Positions 56,499 to 63,926 of a DNA stretch of 64,000 nucleotides are shown here, piece by piece (the first letter of the stretch is position 1; the number at the start of each line of letters is the position of its first letter). The notes under the pieces are model-generated. The model made no database searches, was not told the DNA's origin, and was given only the letters and a program-made list of their open reading frames with translations. The stretch lies in contig NZ_JAINFJ010000002.1 in NCBI RefSeq assembly GCF_019966595.1, positions 615,530 through 679,529 on the forward strand, in the 5' to 3' direction. The translations under genes were made by a program, and so were the position numbers. This DNA comes from Oricola indica. GTDB lineage: Bacteria > Pseudomonadota > Alphaproteobacteria > Rhizobiales > Rhizobiaceae.

Positions 56499-59381
56499 TC
56501 AGGAATTGGCGGCCAACCGGCAAGCGGACGACAATTCGTCCCTGTTCTGCAGCCAAGCGACCGTGCTGACGATCGGCATTGGCCGCGCGAACAGATAGCC
56601 CTGCACGCAGGTGCAGCCGATCTGGCGAAGAACGGCAAGTTCCGCCTCGGTTTCCACACCTTCCGCGAGAACCTTCAGGCCGAGGCTCTTGGCGAGATTG
56701 GTGATCGCGCTGGTGATCATGACGAGGTCGACGTCGCTGTCGATCCCGGCCACGAGGCTGCGGTCGTTCTTGATGCGCTCCAGCGGATATTTTCGCAGAT
56801 TGCCGATGGCGGCGTGGCCGGTGCCGAAATCGTCCAGTTCGAGCGCGAAACCGGCAGCGACGAGGTCGCGCAGATTGTTGTCGACATGGGCTGCGCGTTC
56901 ATCGAGGAGCGTGGATTCCAGAATCTCAAGCACGATCTGGTGCGGCCCGATCGCATAGGCCTCGGTGGTGGACCGGATGCGCTCGACGATCTTCGGGTCA
57001 CCAAGCCTGAGACCGGATAAATTGATGCTGATCCGGGGATTCTCGATGCCGGCGATAGCCAGTTCGGGTGCCAGGGCGCAACTGCGCTCCAGCATGCGCT
57101 GGTCCAGCGCATCCATCAGGTTCGCTTCCTCGGCCGCGAACAGGAATTCGCCCGGCACAAGCAGGCCCTTCTCCGGATGGTTCCACCGGATCAAGGCCTC
57201 GAAGCCGCTCAACGCGCCGCTCGTGAGATCGAATTGCGGCTGGAGATAGGGCTCGAACTCGTCGCGTTTCAGCCCGTCGCAGATATCCTGCGCCAGTTCC
57301 GCGCTGAGAAGCGCCCGGCGGCGCATGGCGTCCTCGAAGAAGTGGAAACGGCCGCGCCCCCTGGACTTCGACTGTTGCAGGGCGATGTCGGCGTCGGTCA
57401 GGCGCCGCTGGACATCCGGCTCGCTGTTGGGACTCCAGAAGGCGACGCCGATGCTGGCGCCGATATGGCAGGATTTCTCGCCATAGGGGATCGGAGCGGA
57501 AAGGCGCTGGACGAGGCGATCGGCCATGCCGGCGATGTCTTCGTCGTTGGGTGCGGCGCAGACGATCACGAACTCGTCGCCGCCGACGCGCGCGACGATC
57601 CCCTCGCCGCGTGCTGCGTTGAGCAGCACCCCGGCGCAATATTGCAGAACGTGGTCGCCCGCATCGTGCCCGACCGCGTCGTTGACCGCTTTGAACTTGT
57701 CGAGGTCGATATGCATGATCGCGATGCGGCAATCGTCACCCGCCCGTTTGGCGATCGCCTCGAGATAGTCGGCAAGGCCGCGGCGGTTCGCCAGTCCGGT
57801 CAGCGGGTCGGTCGAGGCCGCATGCCGCAACTCGTCCTGACGCACGCGGGCCTCGGTGATGTCGATGCCGAAACCGACCAGACCGCCGTCGCTTGTCTTC
57901 TGGTTGTAGGATCGGACCCAGCGGCCATCGGCAAGCTGGTACTCCCGCTCGCTGTGACCCTCATGGCGGTGGGAGATGATCCGCGCGACGACATCGTCCT
58001 CGCGGCCGGGGAAGCTCGCCTTCTTGGCCTGGCGGACACCCTGGCGCACCACCTCCTCGTAGGCGATGCCGGGCTTCAGAAAGCTCGGGTCGCCGCAAAA
58101 GGTGTCGCGGTAGCGCTCGTTGAACATGACGAGACGGTCGTCGCTGTCATAGAGCCAGAAGGATGCCGGAAGCGCCTTGATGGCGTCGACGAGACGCTGC
58201 TCGGCGCGCTCGGCGCGCTCGCGGCTTTCCAGCTGGCCGGTGATGTCGATGCGCAGGCCCACGCGGCCGCCATCCGGCGTGAGCCGTTCGACGATACGCA
58301 GCCAGCGACCGTTCGACAGGTGCTGCTCGACCGTCGTCTCGGCCGCCTTGTGCTGCGCCAACCGGTGACTCAGCCACTCCTCCTCGCGGCCGACGGCCTG
58401 GACATATTCGCCATGCGCGAGACCGTGGCGCAGGATCTCCTCGAAGGTGGCGCCGGGTACCATGGCGGGGGCACTGAGGGGATAGATGTTCCGATAGTGC
58501 TCGTTGCAGATCACGAGACGGTCGTCGGCGTCGTAGAGGGCGAAGCCGTCGGGCAGGGTCTCGATCGCGGCGGACAGCCGCTGGCGCGCCGCCTCGGCCT
58601 CGGCCTCGGCCCGCTTGCGCGCGGTGATGTCGAGGACGAAGGCGACGAAACGGTTCGGCGCGCCGGAGGCCATCTGCAGATGGATCTCGACATCGTAGAG
58701 CGAACCGTCGCGGCGCTTGTGGCGCGACTCGACGCGGATGGTCTTCTCGTCGCCCGACAGGAGATCGGCGACGAGATCGCGGAATGCGGCTTCGTCGATA
58801 TCGGGCTTGATGTCGATGACGGTCATGGCGCGCAGTTCGTCGATGGAGTAGCCGAGGTTCTCGCGCGCGCCGCGATTGGCCTCGATGAAGGCCAGCGTCC
58901 CGGTGTCGAAGACGTAGATCTCGTTGAGGGAATCCTCCAGCATCGCGCCGAAGACGCTGGCCTCGCGCAGGCGCTGCTCATTGGCCTTGCGGTGGGTGAT
59001 GTCGGTCTCGATGGAGACGAAGCCGGTGAGGTCGCCGCGGTCGTAGACCGGCTGGACATCCATCTCGACCCAGTATTCGGTGCCGGCGCTGGAGCGGTTG
59101 CGGATCTCGCAGGTCATGCCGCCGCCGTTGCGGTAGGCGGTGTCGAGCGCGTTCATGACGGCTTCGTCGTTGCCGGGGGCGCGCAGGAAGTCACGCGGGG
59201 TGCGGCCGCGCACGTCGTCGAGCGTGTAGCCCGTCTGGGCGGTGAAGGCCGGGTTGACCCATTCGATGCGGCGGCGGGCGTCGGTGATGACCACGGCGCT
59301 GGTGGTGCGCTCGGCGACCGCGCCGAGCTTGCCCCGGTCACTGTCCGCGATTTCTTCCGACTTTTCTCTGCCTTCGGCCAC
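56499..59381 (-). CDS. PAS-GGDEF-EAL cyclic di-GMP regulatory protein
   Basis: 960-aa soluble protein. It has four PAS-type domains (about 20-130, 145-255, 270-385 and 395-505, the last two of the PAS-7 type with LPDGFALYDADDRLV and LPASFWLYDSDDRLV). A GGDEF domain follows (about 515-680, motif VGGDEF near 599), then an EAL domain (about 695-940). The EAL residues are all present: GFEALIRW, INLSG, EILEST, ELDDFGTGH, KNDRSLV and EGVE. The GGDEF inhibitory site RxxD reads RGEG, so product inhibition is probably lost. No membrane span, so it senses cytoplasmic signals. It lies upstream of pilA on the same strand; control of pili or attachment is plausible. Confidence 0.93.
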   Translation of the reverse strand: MAEGREKSEEIADSDRGKLGAVAERTTSAVVITDARRRIEWVNPAFTAQTGYTLDDVRGRTPRDFLRAPGNDEAVMNALDTAYRNGGGMTCEIRNRSSAGTEYWVEMDVQPVYDRGDLTGFVSIETDITHRKANEQRLREASVFGAMLEDSLNEIYVFDTGTLAFIEANRGARENLGYSIDELRAMTVIDIKPDIDEAAFRDLVADLLSGDEKTIRVESRHKRRDGSLYDVEIHLQMASGAPNRFVAFVLDITARKRAEAEAEAARQRLSAAIETLPDGFALYDADDRLVICNEHYRNIYPLSAPAMVPGATFEEILRHGLAHGEYVQAVGREEEWLSHRLAQHKAAETTVEQHLSNGRWLRIVERLTPDGGRVGLRIDITGQLESRERAERAEQRLVDAIKALPASFWLYDSDDRLVMFNERYRDTFCGDPSFLKPGIAYEEVVRQGVRQAKKASFPGREDDVVARIISHRHEGHSEREYQLADGRWVRSYNQKTSDGGLVGFGIDITEARVRQDELRHAASTDPLTGLANRRGLADYLEAIAKRAGDDCRIAIMHIDLDKFKAVNDAVGHDAGDHVLQYCAGVLLNAARGEGIVARVGGDEFVIVCAAPNDEDIAGMADRLVQRLSAPIPYGEKSCHIGASIGVAFWSPNSEPDVQRRLTDADIALQQSKSRGRGRFHFFEDAMRRRALLSAELAQDICDGLKRDEFEPYLQPQFDLTSGALSGFEALIRWNHPEKGLLVPGEFLFAAEEANLMDALDQRMLERSCALAPELAIAGIENPRISINLSGLRLGDPKIVERIRSTTEAYAIGPHQIVLEILESTLLDERAAHVDNNLRDLVAAGFALELDDFGTGHAAIGNLRKYPLERIKNDRSLVAGIDSDVDLVMITSAITNLAKSLGLKVLAEGVETEAELAVLRQIGCTCVQGYLFARPMPIVSTVAWLQNRDELSSACRLAANS

Positions 59382-59512
59382 GCCGTCTCCCCGCCATGGC
59401 GCCGACGACGGCGCCTTCCGGTTTTGCGACGATTAGCCCGCAGACGGTTAAAACGTCATGAATTGCGGGCTATTGGATCGCGCGGGGCCGGGGCGGAGGA
59501 GGACGCGGAGCA

Positions 59513-60490
59513 TCAGCCGGAGACGGCGCCCGGCCGCTCGATGAAGCTCTTGTAGACATAGCCGCGCCGGCCGTCGTGAACGACGGTGCACCAGTGGGTG
59601 CAGTTCTCCTCGGCGAGGATTTCCGCGCTGGCCGGCACGACCGCGAGCACCGCGCCCTCATTGTCCGGGCTGGCGCGCAGATTGACATATTTCGCGGCGC
59701 GCGCGGGCGACAGCAGGGTGCCGTCATCGGCGACGGGGGCCGTGGCATCGTCGGCGCTGGCGGAGGGCAGCGTGTCGGCGGCGGGCGGCGCGCTCTCTTC
59801 GGCCATCAGCTGTTCGAGCCGGGAGGCCTCCTCGTCGGAATCCGCCACGGCGACCGGCTCGCCGGGCGAGAGGATGGAGGCGGTCTCGTAGGCATCGACA
59901 CCCGCACCGGCTTCGGGCGCATCGACGGCGGCAAGACGCGGCGGTTCGGACACCTCGATCGCCTGGCTGTCCAGGGCGGGCGCGGGCGACCGGCCGCCGG
60001 CATCGATGCGCGCCTCGACGACCTGCGTCTCGACGCTCGGGATCGGATCGATCTCCGGCACGGCGTCGGCGGCCGTGACGCGCCGCACGGAGAGTGCGGC
60101 ATCGGCGGTCATCGTGCCCGCTTCGCCCGTATCTCCTGCGTCGGGCACGGTGGCGCCCGGTTCGATGCGGGCCGGCGCGATGCCCGGCTCCGGCTCGGCG
60201 GCGTCGGCCTTGACCGGCTCGGCGCTTGCGGGCTGGGAACTTGCGGGGGCGATGCCCGGCGCTTCGGCCGCCGGCGCGGGGTCGCGATGGACCGCATAGG
60301 AGGCGATGGCCGCGCCACCGGTGCCGCCGACGATGGCGAGAAGGCCGAGCGCCGCGACCTGCATCACGACGGTCTTCGTCGTGTTCCTCGCGTTGCCGGC
60401 CGATTGCGCCCTTCGGCGCGCTCGCGTCTTTCCTGCCCCGTCATATCCCTCATCCGCGCGCCCCCGCACGTCTTCCCAGGTGATACTCAT
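59513..60490 (-). CDS. Membrane-anchored SH3-domain protein
   Basis: 325 aa. A basic N-terminal cytoplasmic segment (KTRARRRAQS) is followed by one helix (VAALGLLAIVGGTGGAAIASYA, about 50-70). A long Ala/Pro/Glu/Asp low-complexity stalk leads to a C-terminal bacterial SH3 domain (about 260-318: YVNLRASPDNEGAVLAVVP, THWCTVVHDGRRGYVYKSF). Such SH3 domains bind peptidoglycan or protein partners in the periplasm. The start at 60490 (MSITWEDVRG) is preferred over an extended frame to 60589. Confidence 0.8.
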   Translation of the reverse strand: MSITWEDVRGRADEGYDGAGKTRARRRAQSAGNARNTTKTVVMQVAALGLLAIVGGTGGAAIASYAVHRDPAPAAEAPGIAPASSQPASAEPVKADAAEPEPGIAPARIEPGATVPDAGDTGEAGTMTADAALSVRRVTAADAVPEIDPIPSVETQVVEARIDAGGRSPAPALDSQAIEVSEPPRLAAVDAPEAGAGVDAYETASILSPGEPVAVADSDEEASRLEQLMAEESAPPAADTLPSASADDATAPVADDGTLLSPARAAKYVNLRASPDNEGAVLAVVPASAEILAEENCTHWCTVVHDGRRGYVYKSFIERPGAVSG

Positions 60491-60668
60491 TGTCGTTACC
60501 CTGTCTTGCCTGTTCCACGAGACCCGGTGACGGGCCGCTCCGATGGTGTTGGCGGCGGCCGGTGGCCGGCGCGATCCGCAGGGGGACAATCGCGCAACAG
60601 TCCGGCGGGAATCGGACAGGGCCAGTCATTTTCGGTGACTCGGAGTAAGGCAGGCGTGATGGGAGTCT

Positions 60669-60774
60669 CTGTCCCGCCCGTAAGCTCCTCTCCTGCCCTT
60701 CGCTTTCGCTTCGGGCGTTCGTTACTCCAATCGACAAATCATTGTCGATTGGCCGGCTTCGCCAGCCGCTCCTC
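60669..60774. repeat. Direct repeat of about 106 bp, copy 1
   Basis: Begins CTGTCCCGCCCGTAAGCTCC and ends CCGCTCCTC. It matches copy 2 (129 bp downstream) at all but a few positions. Inside is a 9-bp hairpin, CCAATCGAC-AAATCATT-GTCGATTGG. It looks like a dispersed intergenic repeat unit. Confidence 0.9.
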
Positions 60775-60797
60775 ACCGTCGCTGGCGGGCCCCTAAG

Positions 60798-60903
60798 CTG
60801 TCCCGCCCGTAAGCTCCTCTCCTGCCCTTCGCTTTCGCTTCGGGCGCTCGTCACTCCAATCGACAAATCATTGTCGATTGGCCGGCTTCGCCGACCGCTC
60901 CTC
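60798..60903. repeat. Direct repeat of about 106 bp, copy 2
   Basis: Near-identical to 60669-60774, with substitutions such as GCGCTCGTCAC for GCGTTCGTTAC and CGACC for CAGCC. It carries the same GTCGATTGG hairpin. The 23-bp spacer between copies is GTCGCTGGCGGGCCCC-like. Confidence 0.9.
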
Positions 60904-61030
60904 TTGTTTTCCTGTCGTAAGCGGCAAGCCGCTGTCCGGTTCTGTCGCTGGCGGGCCCCTGTGGCGCGCGCGCCAGCAACCCCACGCCAGGACGCAGGTT
61001 GCTTGATGGCTGCACGTCGCGGCGGGACGG

Positions 61031-61843
61031 TCAGGAGGTGTCCGGGGCGGTCCACGCGTAACGGGCGAGGCCGTGGCATTCCTTCAGCACGGTCTCGACC
61101 GGCGTTTTCGGGTGCTTGCGCCAGCCGGGCGGCCGGCCGGGACGCAGGACGCTGAGGCGGCGCGGGCGCGGCCCGGCCGCCTCCCGCGCGAAACGCCGCG
61201 CGCGCCAGCGGGCGAGTCGCCTTGCATGGCGGTCGATATCCTGCAGCGCCGCCTCCAGCGCGACGATGCGCCGGCAGACGCCGCGCGCATCGACCGGCTC
61301 GCCGGGGTCGAATTGCCGGACCGGCCCGTCGGGTTCCGCGTCGTGTTCCTCCTCCAGCCATGGATGGCCGAAGGGCTTGAACGGGTCGAACAGGGCGAAA
61401 GCGGGGGTGGCGGTGCGTGGTGGCGTGGCGCGTGGCCGCGATGTTTCACCTCCGGCGTACAACCTCACCCTTGCGGGGAGGTCGGAGAAGCAAGGCGGAC
61501 GCGAAGCGGACGGCGCGGACGATCCGGGTGGGGCTAACAAATCTTCTCGGTCAGTGGTTTCCACCCCCACCCGGCTCTGTCTCGCTTCGCGAGCCACTCG
61601 CCGGCCTCCCCTCAAGGGGGAGGCAGGGCGCACTGTAACCAGCCCGCAGGCTGCCATGAGGATCAGACGCCGGACGGCGAATTCGGCCGGGCGCAGGGCG
61701 GCGAGGATGCGGATGCGCAGGCCGCGCGGCAACATGATGACCGAACGGCCGGTGCGGATGCCGGCCAGCACGAAGAGCCGCGTGACGACTTCGAACAGAT
61801 CGTCTCGGTTCTTCGCGACCGCACGCGCCCAGTTGAATGCCAT
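61031..61843 (-). CDS. Conserved hypothetical protein, carrying an internal palindromic repeat insertion
   Basis: 270-aa reading. The start (MAFNWARAVAKNRDDL) has a GGAGA site 6 bp upstream. The N-terminal half (about 1-70, LFVLAGIRTGRSVIMLPRGL) and C-terminal half (about 130-270, with VLRPGRPPGWRKHPKTPVE and VLKECHGLARYA) resemble a conserved rhizobial hypothetical protein as I remember it. Residues about 72-127 instead have the composition of translated repeat DNA and match an inverted-repeat element at 61461-61628. The frame is kept, so a longer protein may still be made. Function unknown. Confidence 0.7.
   Translation of the reverse strand: MAFNWARAVAKNRDDLFEVVTRLFVLAGIRTGRSVIMLPRGLRIRILAALRPAEFAVRRLILMAACGLVTVRPASPLRGGRRVAREARQSRVGVETTDREDLLAPPGSSAPSASRPPCFSDLPARVRLYAGGETSRPRATPPRTATPAFALFDPFKPFGHPWLEEEHDAEPDGPVRQFDPGEPVDARGVCRRIVALEAALQDIDRHARRLARWRARRFAREAAGPRPRRLSVLRPGRPPGWRKHPKTPVETVLKECHGLARYAWTAPDTS
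61461..61628. repeat. Palindromic mosaic element inside a coding sequence
   Basis: The ends are inverted repeats (CCTCACCCTTGCGGGGAGGTCGG against the complement of CCGGCCTCCCCTCAAGGGGG). A second internal pair is CCGGGTGGGG / CCCCACCCGG. This is the look of the abundant RIME-type intergenic palindromes of Rhizobiales. Estimated length is about 168 bp, a multiple of three, leaving the host frame open. Confidence 0.75.
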
Positions 61844-61924
61844 GCCTGTCTCCGTCCGTCATCGGGCGGGGAACAGGGTAAGGGGTGGGTCGGGGCGGTG
61901 GACAAGATTGGCGCGGGTTTTCGG

Positions 61925-62524
61925 CTAATCGCCCGGCGTGTCGCTGGCCTGCCTGACCTGCCATGCCATCCAGGACAGGGCGGCGCCCTCGGTGAGGAGC
62001 TGGATGCCGACGAGCAGGCCGAGCAGCCAGGCGGCTGTCACCGGCATCTGCGCGAAGAGCAGGACGCCGAGAAGAAGGCCGACGACGCCGGAGCCGAGGA
62101 TCCAGCCCCAGTTGGGGAACGGGCGGATGGTGAGCGCGAAGACGATGCGCGCCATGCCGCCGACGATGAAGAAGACGATCAGCAGCAGCGTCAGCGCCAG
62201 CAGCCCCTCGCCCGGGCTGGCGAGGAACAGAAAGCCGACGATCAGCGACAGGGCGGCGGAGATCAGCTGCAGCCAGAAATGCGGCACGTGGCGCGCGCCG
62301 ATCAGCCCGGCCGCCTGCAAGATGCCGGAGACGATGAGCAGCCAGCCGAGCAGGACCACGGTGGCGACCGACGAGATCACGGGAAAGACCAGCGCGACAA
62401 ACCCGGCGATGACCATCAGCACGCCCTGGGCGAGATACCACAGCGAATGGCGGTGGATGGCGTCGCGCAACGCGGCCCGCATGATCTTCGCGGCCTGGTC
62501 GACGGTGATGATGGTGTCGGGCAT
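61925..62524 (-). CDS. HdeD family membrane protein (DUF308)
   Basis: 199-aa protein with six hydrophobic helices arranged as three hairpin repeats, the DUF308/HdeD pattern (SLWYLAQGVLMVIAGFVALV, LLGWLLIVSGILQA, GWILGSGVVGLLLGVLL). HdeD in E. coli contributes to acid resistance; the role here is unknown. The start at 62524 (MPDTIITVDQ) has AAGGA 7 bp upstream; the frame extends to 62620 through non-conserved sequence. Confidence 0.88.
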   Translation of the reverse strand: MPDTIITVDQAAKIMRAALRDAIHRHSLWYLAQGVLMVIAGFVALVFPVISSVATVVLLGWLLIVSGILQAAGLIGARHVPHFWLQLISAALSLIVGFLFLASPGEGLLALTLLLIVFFIVGGMARIVFALTIRPFPNWGWILGSGVVGLLLGVLLFAQMPVTAAWLLGLLVGIQLLTEGAALSWMAWQVRQASDTPGD

Positions 62525-62641
62525 GGGTCTTCCTTCAGCGAGGTTTGCTGGAGGAATGATAGAGGCGGGGGAGTGGTTTCGGGAAGGGGGGACTTGGTTC
62601 CGGGCACTTCCGTCGGCCATACGGAGCGATTCTTGCCCCCG

Positions 62642-62674
62642 CCGTCATCCTCGGGTCATGCCCGAGGATGACGG
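62642..62674. repeat. Intergenic palindrome (REP-like)
   Basis: A perfect 14-bp inverted repeat CCGTCATCCTCGGG / CCCGAGGATGACGG around a 5-nt loop. No U-tract follows on either strand. This sequence type is a very common intergenic palindrome in Alphaproteobacteria genomes (from memory). Confidence 0.8.
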
Positions 62675-62723
62675 AGTGTGTAGCTTTCGTCCCGCACCCT
62701 CCGGACGGCAACAGCATAATCTC

Positions 62724-62891
62724 CACACCGTAGGCCGCCACGGCGATCAGCCGGCGGACGGCGAATTCGGCTAGGTGCAGAATGGCGACGATGTCGATGC
62801 GCAGAGCGCGCGGCAGCATGATGACCGAACGGCCGGTGCGGATGCCGGCCAGCACGAAGAGCCGCGTGATGGTCGCGAGCAGATCGTCTCG
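62724..62891 (-). pseudogene. Truncated duplicate of the 61031-61843 gene
   Basis: The minus-strand translation RDDLLATITRLFVLAGIRTG (and on through RSVIMLPRALRI ... AEFAVRRLIAVAAYG) aligns with codons 13-67 of the gene at 61031-61843, and DNA identity is obvious over about 160 bp. The copy starts abruptly at codon 13, where AT-rich DNA begins, and loses similarity after codon 67. It has no start of its own and is a broken second copy. Confidence 0.85.
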
Positions 62892-63041
62892 GCTTAAGTC
62901 TATCGCTCCGACTAAAACTCCCACCGAAACAGCGAGTACGGTAAAACTGAAAACAGCTACAAAAATAAACAGCTCAAACTCTAAAAGGGTAAACTTATCT
63001 AATACACCACCCACAAATTTATTCGTCCCAACTTGTAGCAT
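62892..63041 (-). CDS. Small membrane ORF fused in frame to the gene remnant
   Basis: An AT-rich minus-strand frame starts at ATG 63041 (MLQVGTNKFV). It encodes one hydrophobic helix (about 22-46, EFELFIFVAVFSFTVLAVSV), then runs in frame into the truncated duplicate and on to a stop at 62535, giving a 168-aa chimera. The first 50 codons are foreign in composition. It is divergent from the gene at 63090. Whether it is expressed is unknown. Confidence 0.4.
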
Positions 63042-63089
63042 TCAGCAGTATGCCGCTATAAGGGGTTTTCGATTGCGGAACGCAACCCA

Positions 63090-63926
63090 ATGTCCCTAAG
63101 CGATTTCGAAGTTGGACTCATTAAGGCCATGCTTGGACGGGGCATGCGGAATAAGGATATTCAATTCTATTTTAATACCCCACAACGGCCGGTGAACAAC
63201 GGACGAATAAGCGAAATCAAGTCAGGCGCCCGTTGGCCTGAGATACAACCCGCTCTCGAGTACGAAGTCGATGAGTTTATAGAGAATCATCCCCTGACCT
63301 TGGCCGACCGTTCTTTGGAAGAGCCTCGGCTACCGCCCCAAACCGGCGCTGCATCTACTTTCACCGTGCTGGATAACGAACTTGTCGAAGTCGTTGCTGA
63401 CACGCACGATAGTGACAACCCAAGTGCGGACCAGTTGGTTCTTTTTGAAGAACTAGTTGGAAAAGTAGAAGCGCTCTGGGCGCTCGGTGACAATAGCCTT
63501 GGCGCAGCCAAGCGCCCAGTTGAGAACTTCCGGGCAATTATTCAACAGCAATTCAATAATATATCTATAGTATTGATCTGGACGCGAGGTAATGCACTTC
63601 GCGCACTGATTAAAGCACATGACACTGTTGCTGACAACCAAGACAATCCTCTTGGCAAACTCGAACCATTGTGCGCAGAACATCTGCGTGACGTCGTAGC
63701 GATTTTCAACGTACTGATCGCAAATGATCCAAAAGGAAATCAACTCGACCAAACCAGTCTTGGTCCGGGAGAACGCGATTCGTACGCCGAGGCGCTCGAT
63801 GAGATCGCGGCGGTAATTCAGCATGCCGATGTGATCACAACCGATGAAGCATATTCAGAGCTTAACGAACAAACAGAAAACGGCTTAGCTAATCACCCCG
63901 GCATTGAAGGAGAACAAGCGCTCTGA
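63090..63926 (+). CDS. Unknown protein with HTH-like N-terminus, probably truncated by an IS element
   Basis: 278 aa, much more AT-rich than the rest of the window. The N-terminal 70 residues (MSLSDFEVGLIKAMLGRGMR, NKDIQFYFNTPQRPVNNGRI, SEIKSG) read like a helix-turn-helix module that I associate with a family of uncharacterised rhizobial proteins. The remainder (about 110-270) is helical, with ELVGKVEALWALGDNS and FNNISIVLIWTRGNALRAL. The stop codon TGA (63924-63926) is also the first three bases of the IS inverted repeat, so the original C-terminus is likely lost. Function unknown. Confidence 0.7.
   Translation: MSLSDFEVGLIKAMLGRGMRNKDIQFYFNTPQRPVNNGRISEIKSGARWPEIQPALEYEVDEFIENHPLTLADRSLEEPRLPPQTGAASTFTVLDNELVEVVADTHDSDNPSADQLVLFEELVGKVEALWALGDNSLGAAKRPVENFRAIIQQQFNNISIVLIWTRGNALRALIKAHDTVADNQDNPLGKLEPLCAEHLRDVVAIFNVLIANDPKGNQLDQTSLGPGERDSYAEALDEIAAVIQHADVITTDEAYSELNEQTENGLANHPGIEGEQAL

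Larger units (their letters stand above)
60491..61030. other. Non-coding repeat-rich interval
   Basis: This 540-bp stretch has open frames in several phases but none with a credible start, ribosome-binding site or natural composition. It is dominated by two copies of an imperfect 106-bp direct repeat (listed separately) and a third short echo, GTCGCTGGCGGGCCCCT, at about 60777-60793 and again near 60945. Confidence 0.7.

Noticed and set aside
57177..59555. A 792-codon open frame on the plus strand opposite the GGDEF-EAL gene
   Set aside because: It lacks motifs and mirrors the codon structure of the real gene, which has every catalytic residue.
60450..61361. A 303-codon minus-strand frame containing two RSESEGQERSLRAGQ blocks
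   Set aside because: The repeated peptide blocks are translations of the 106-bp non-coding direct repeats; the ends overlap real genes in other frames.
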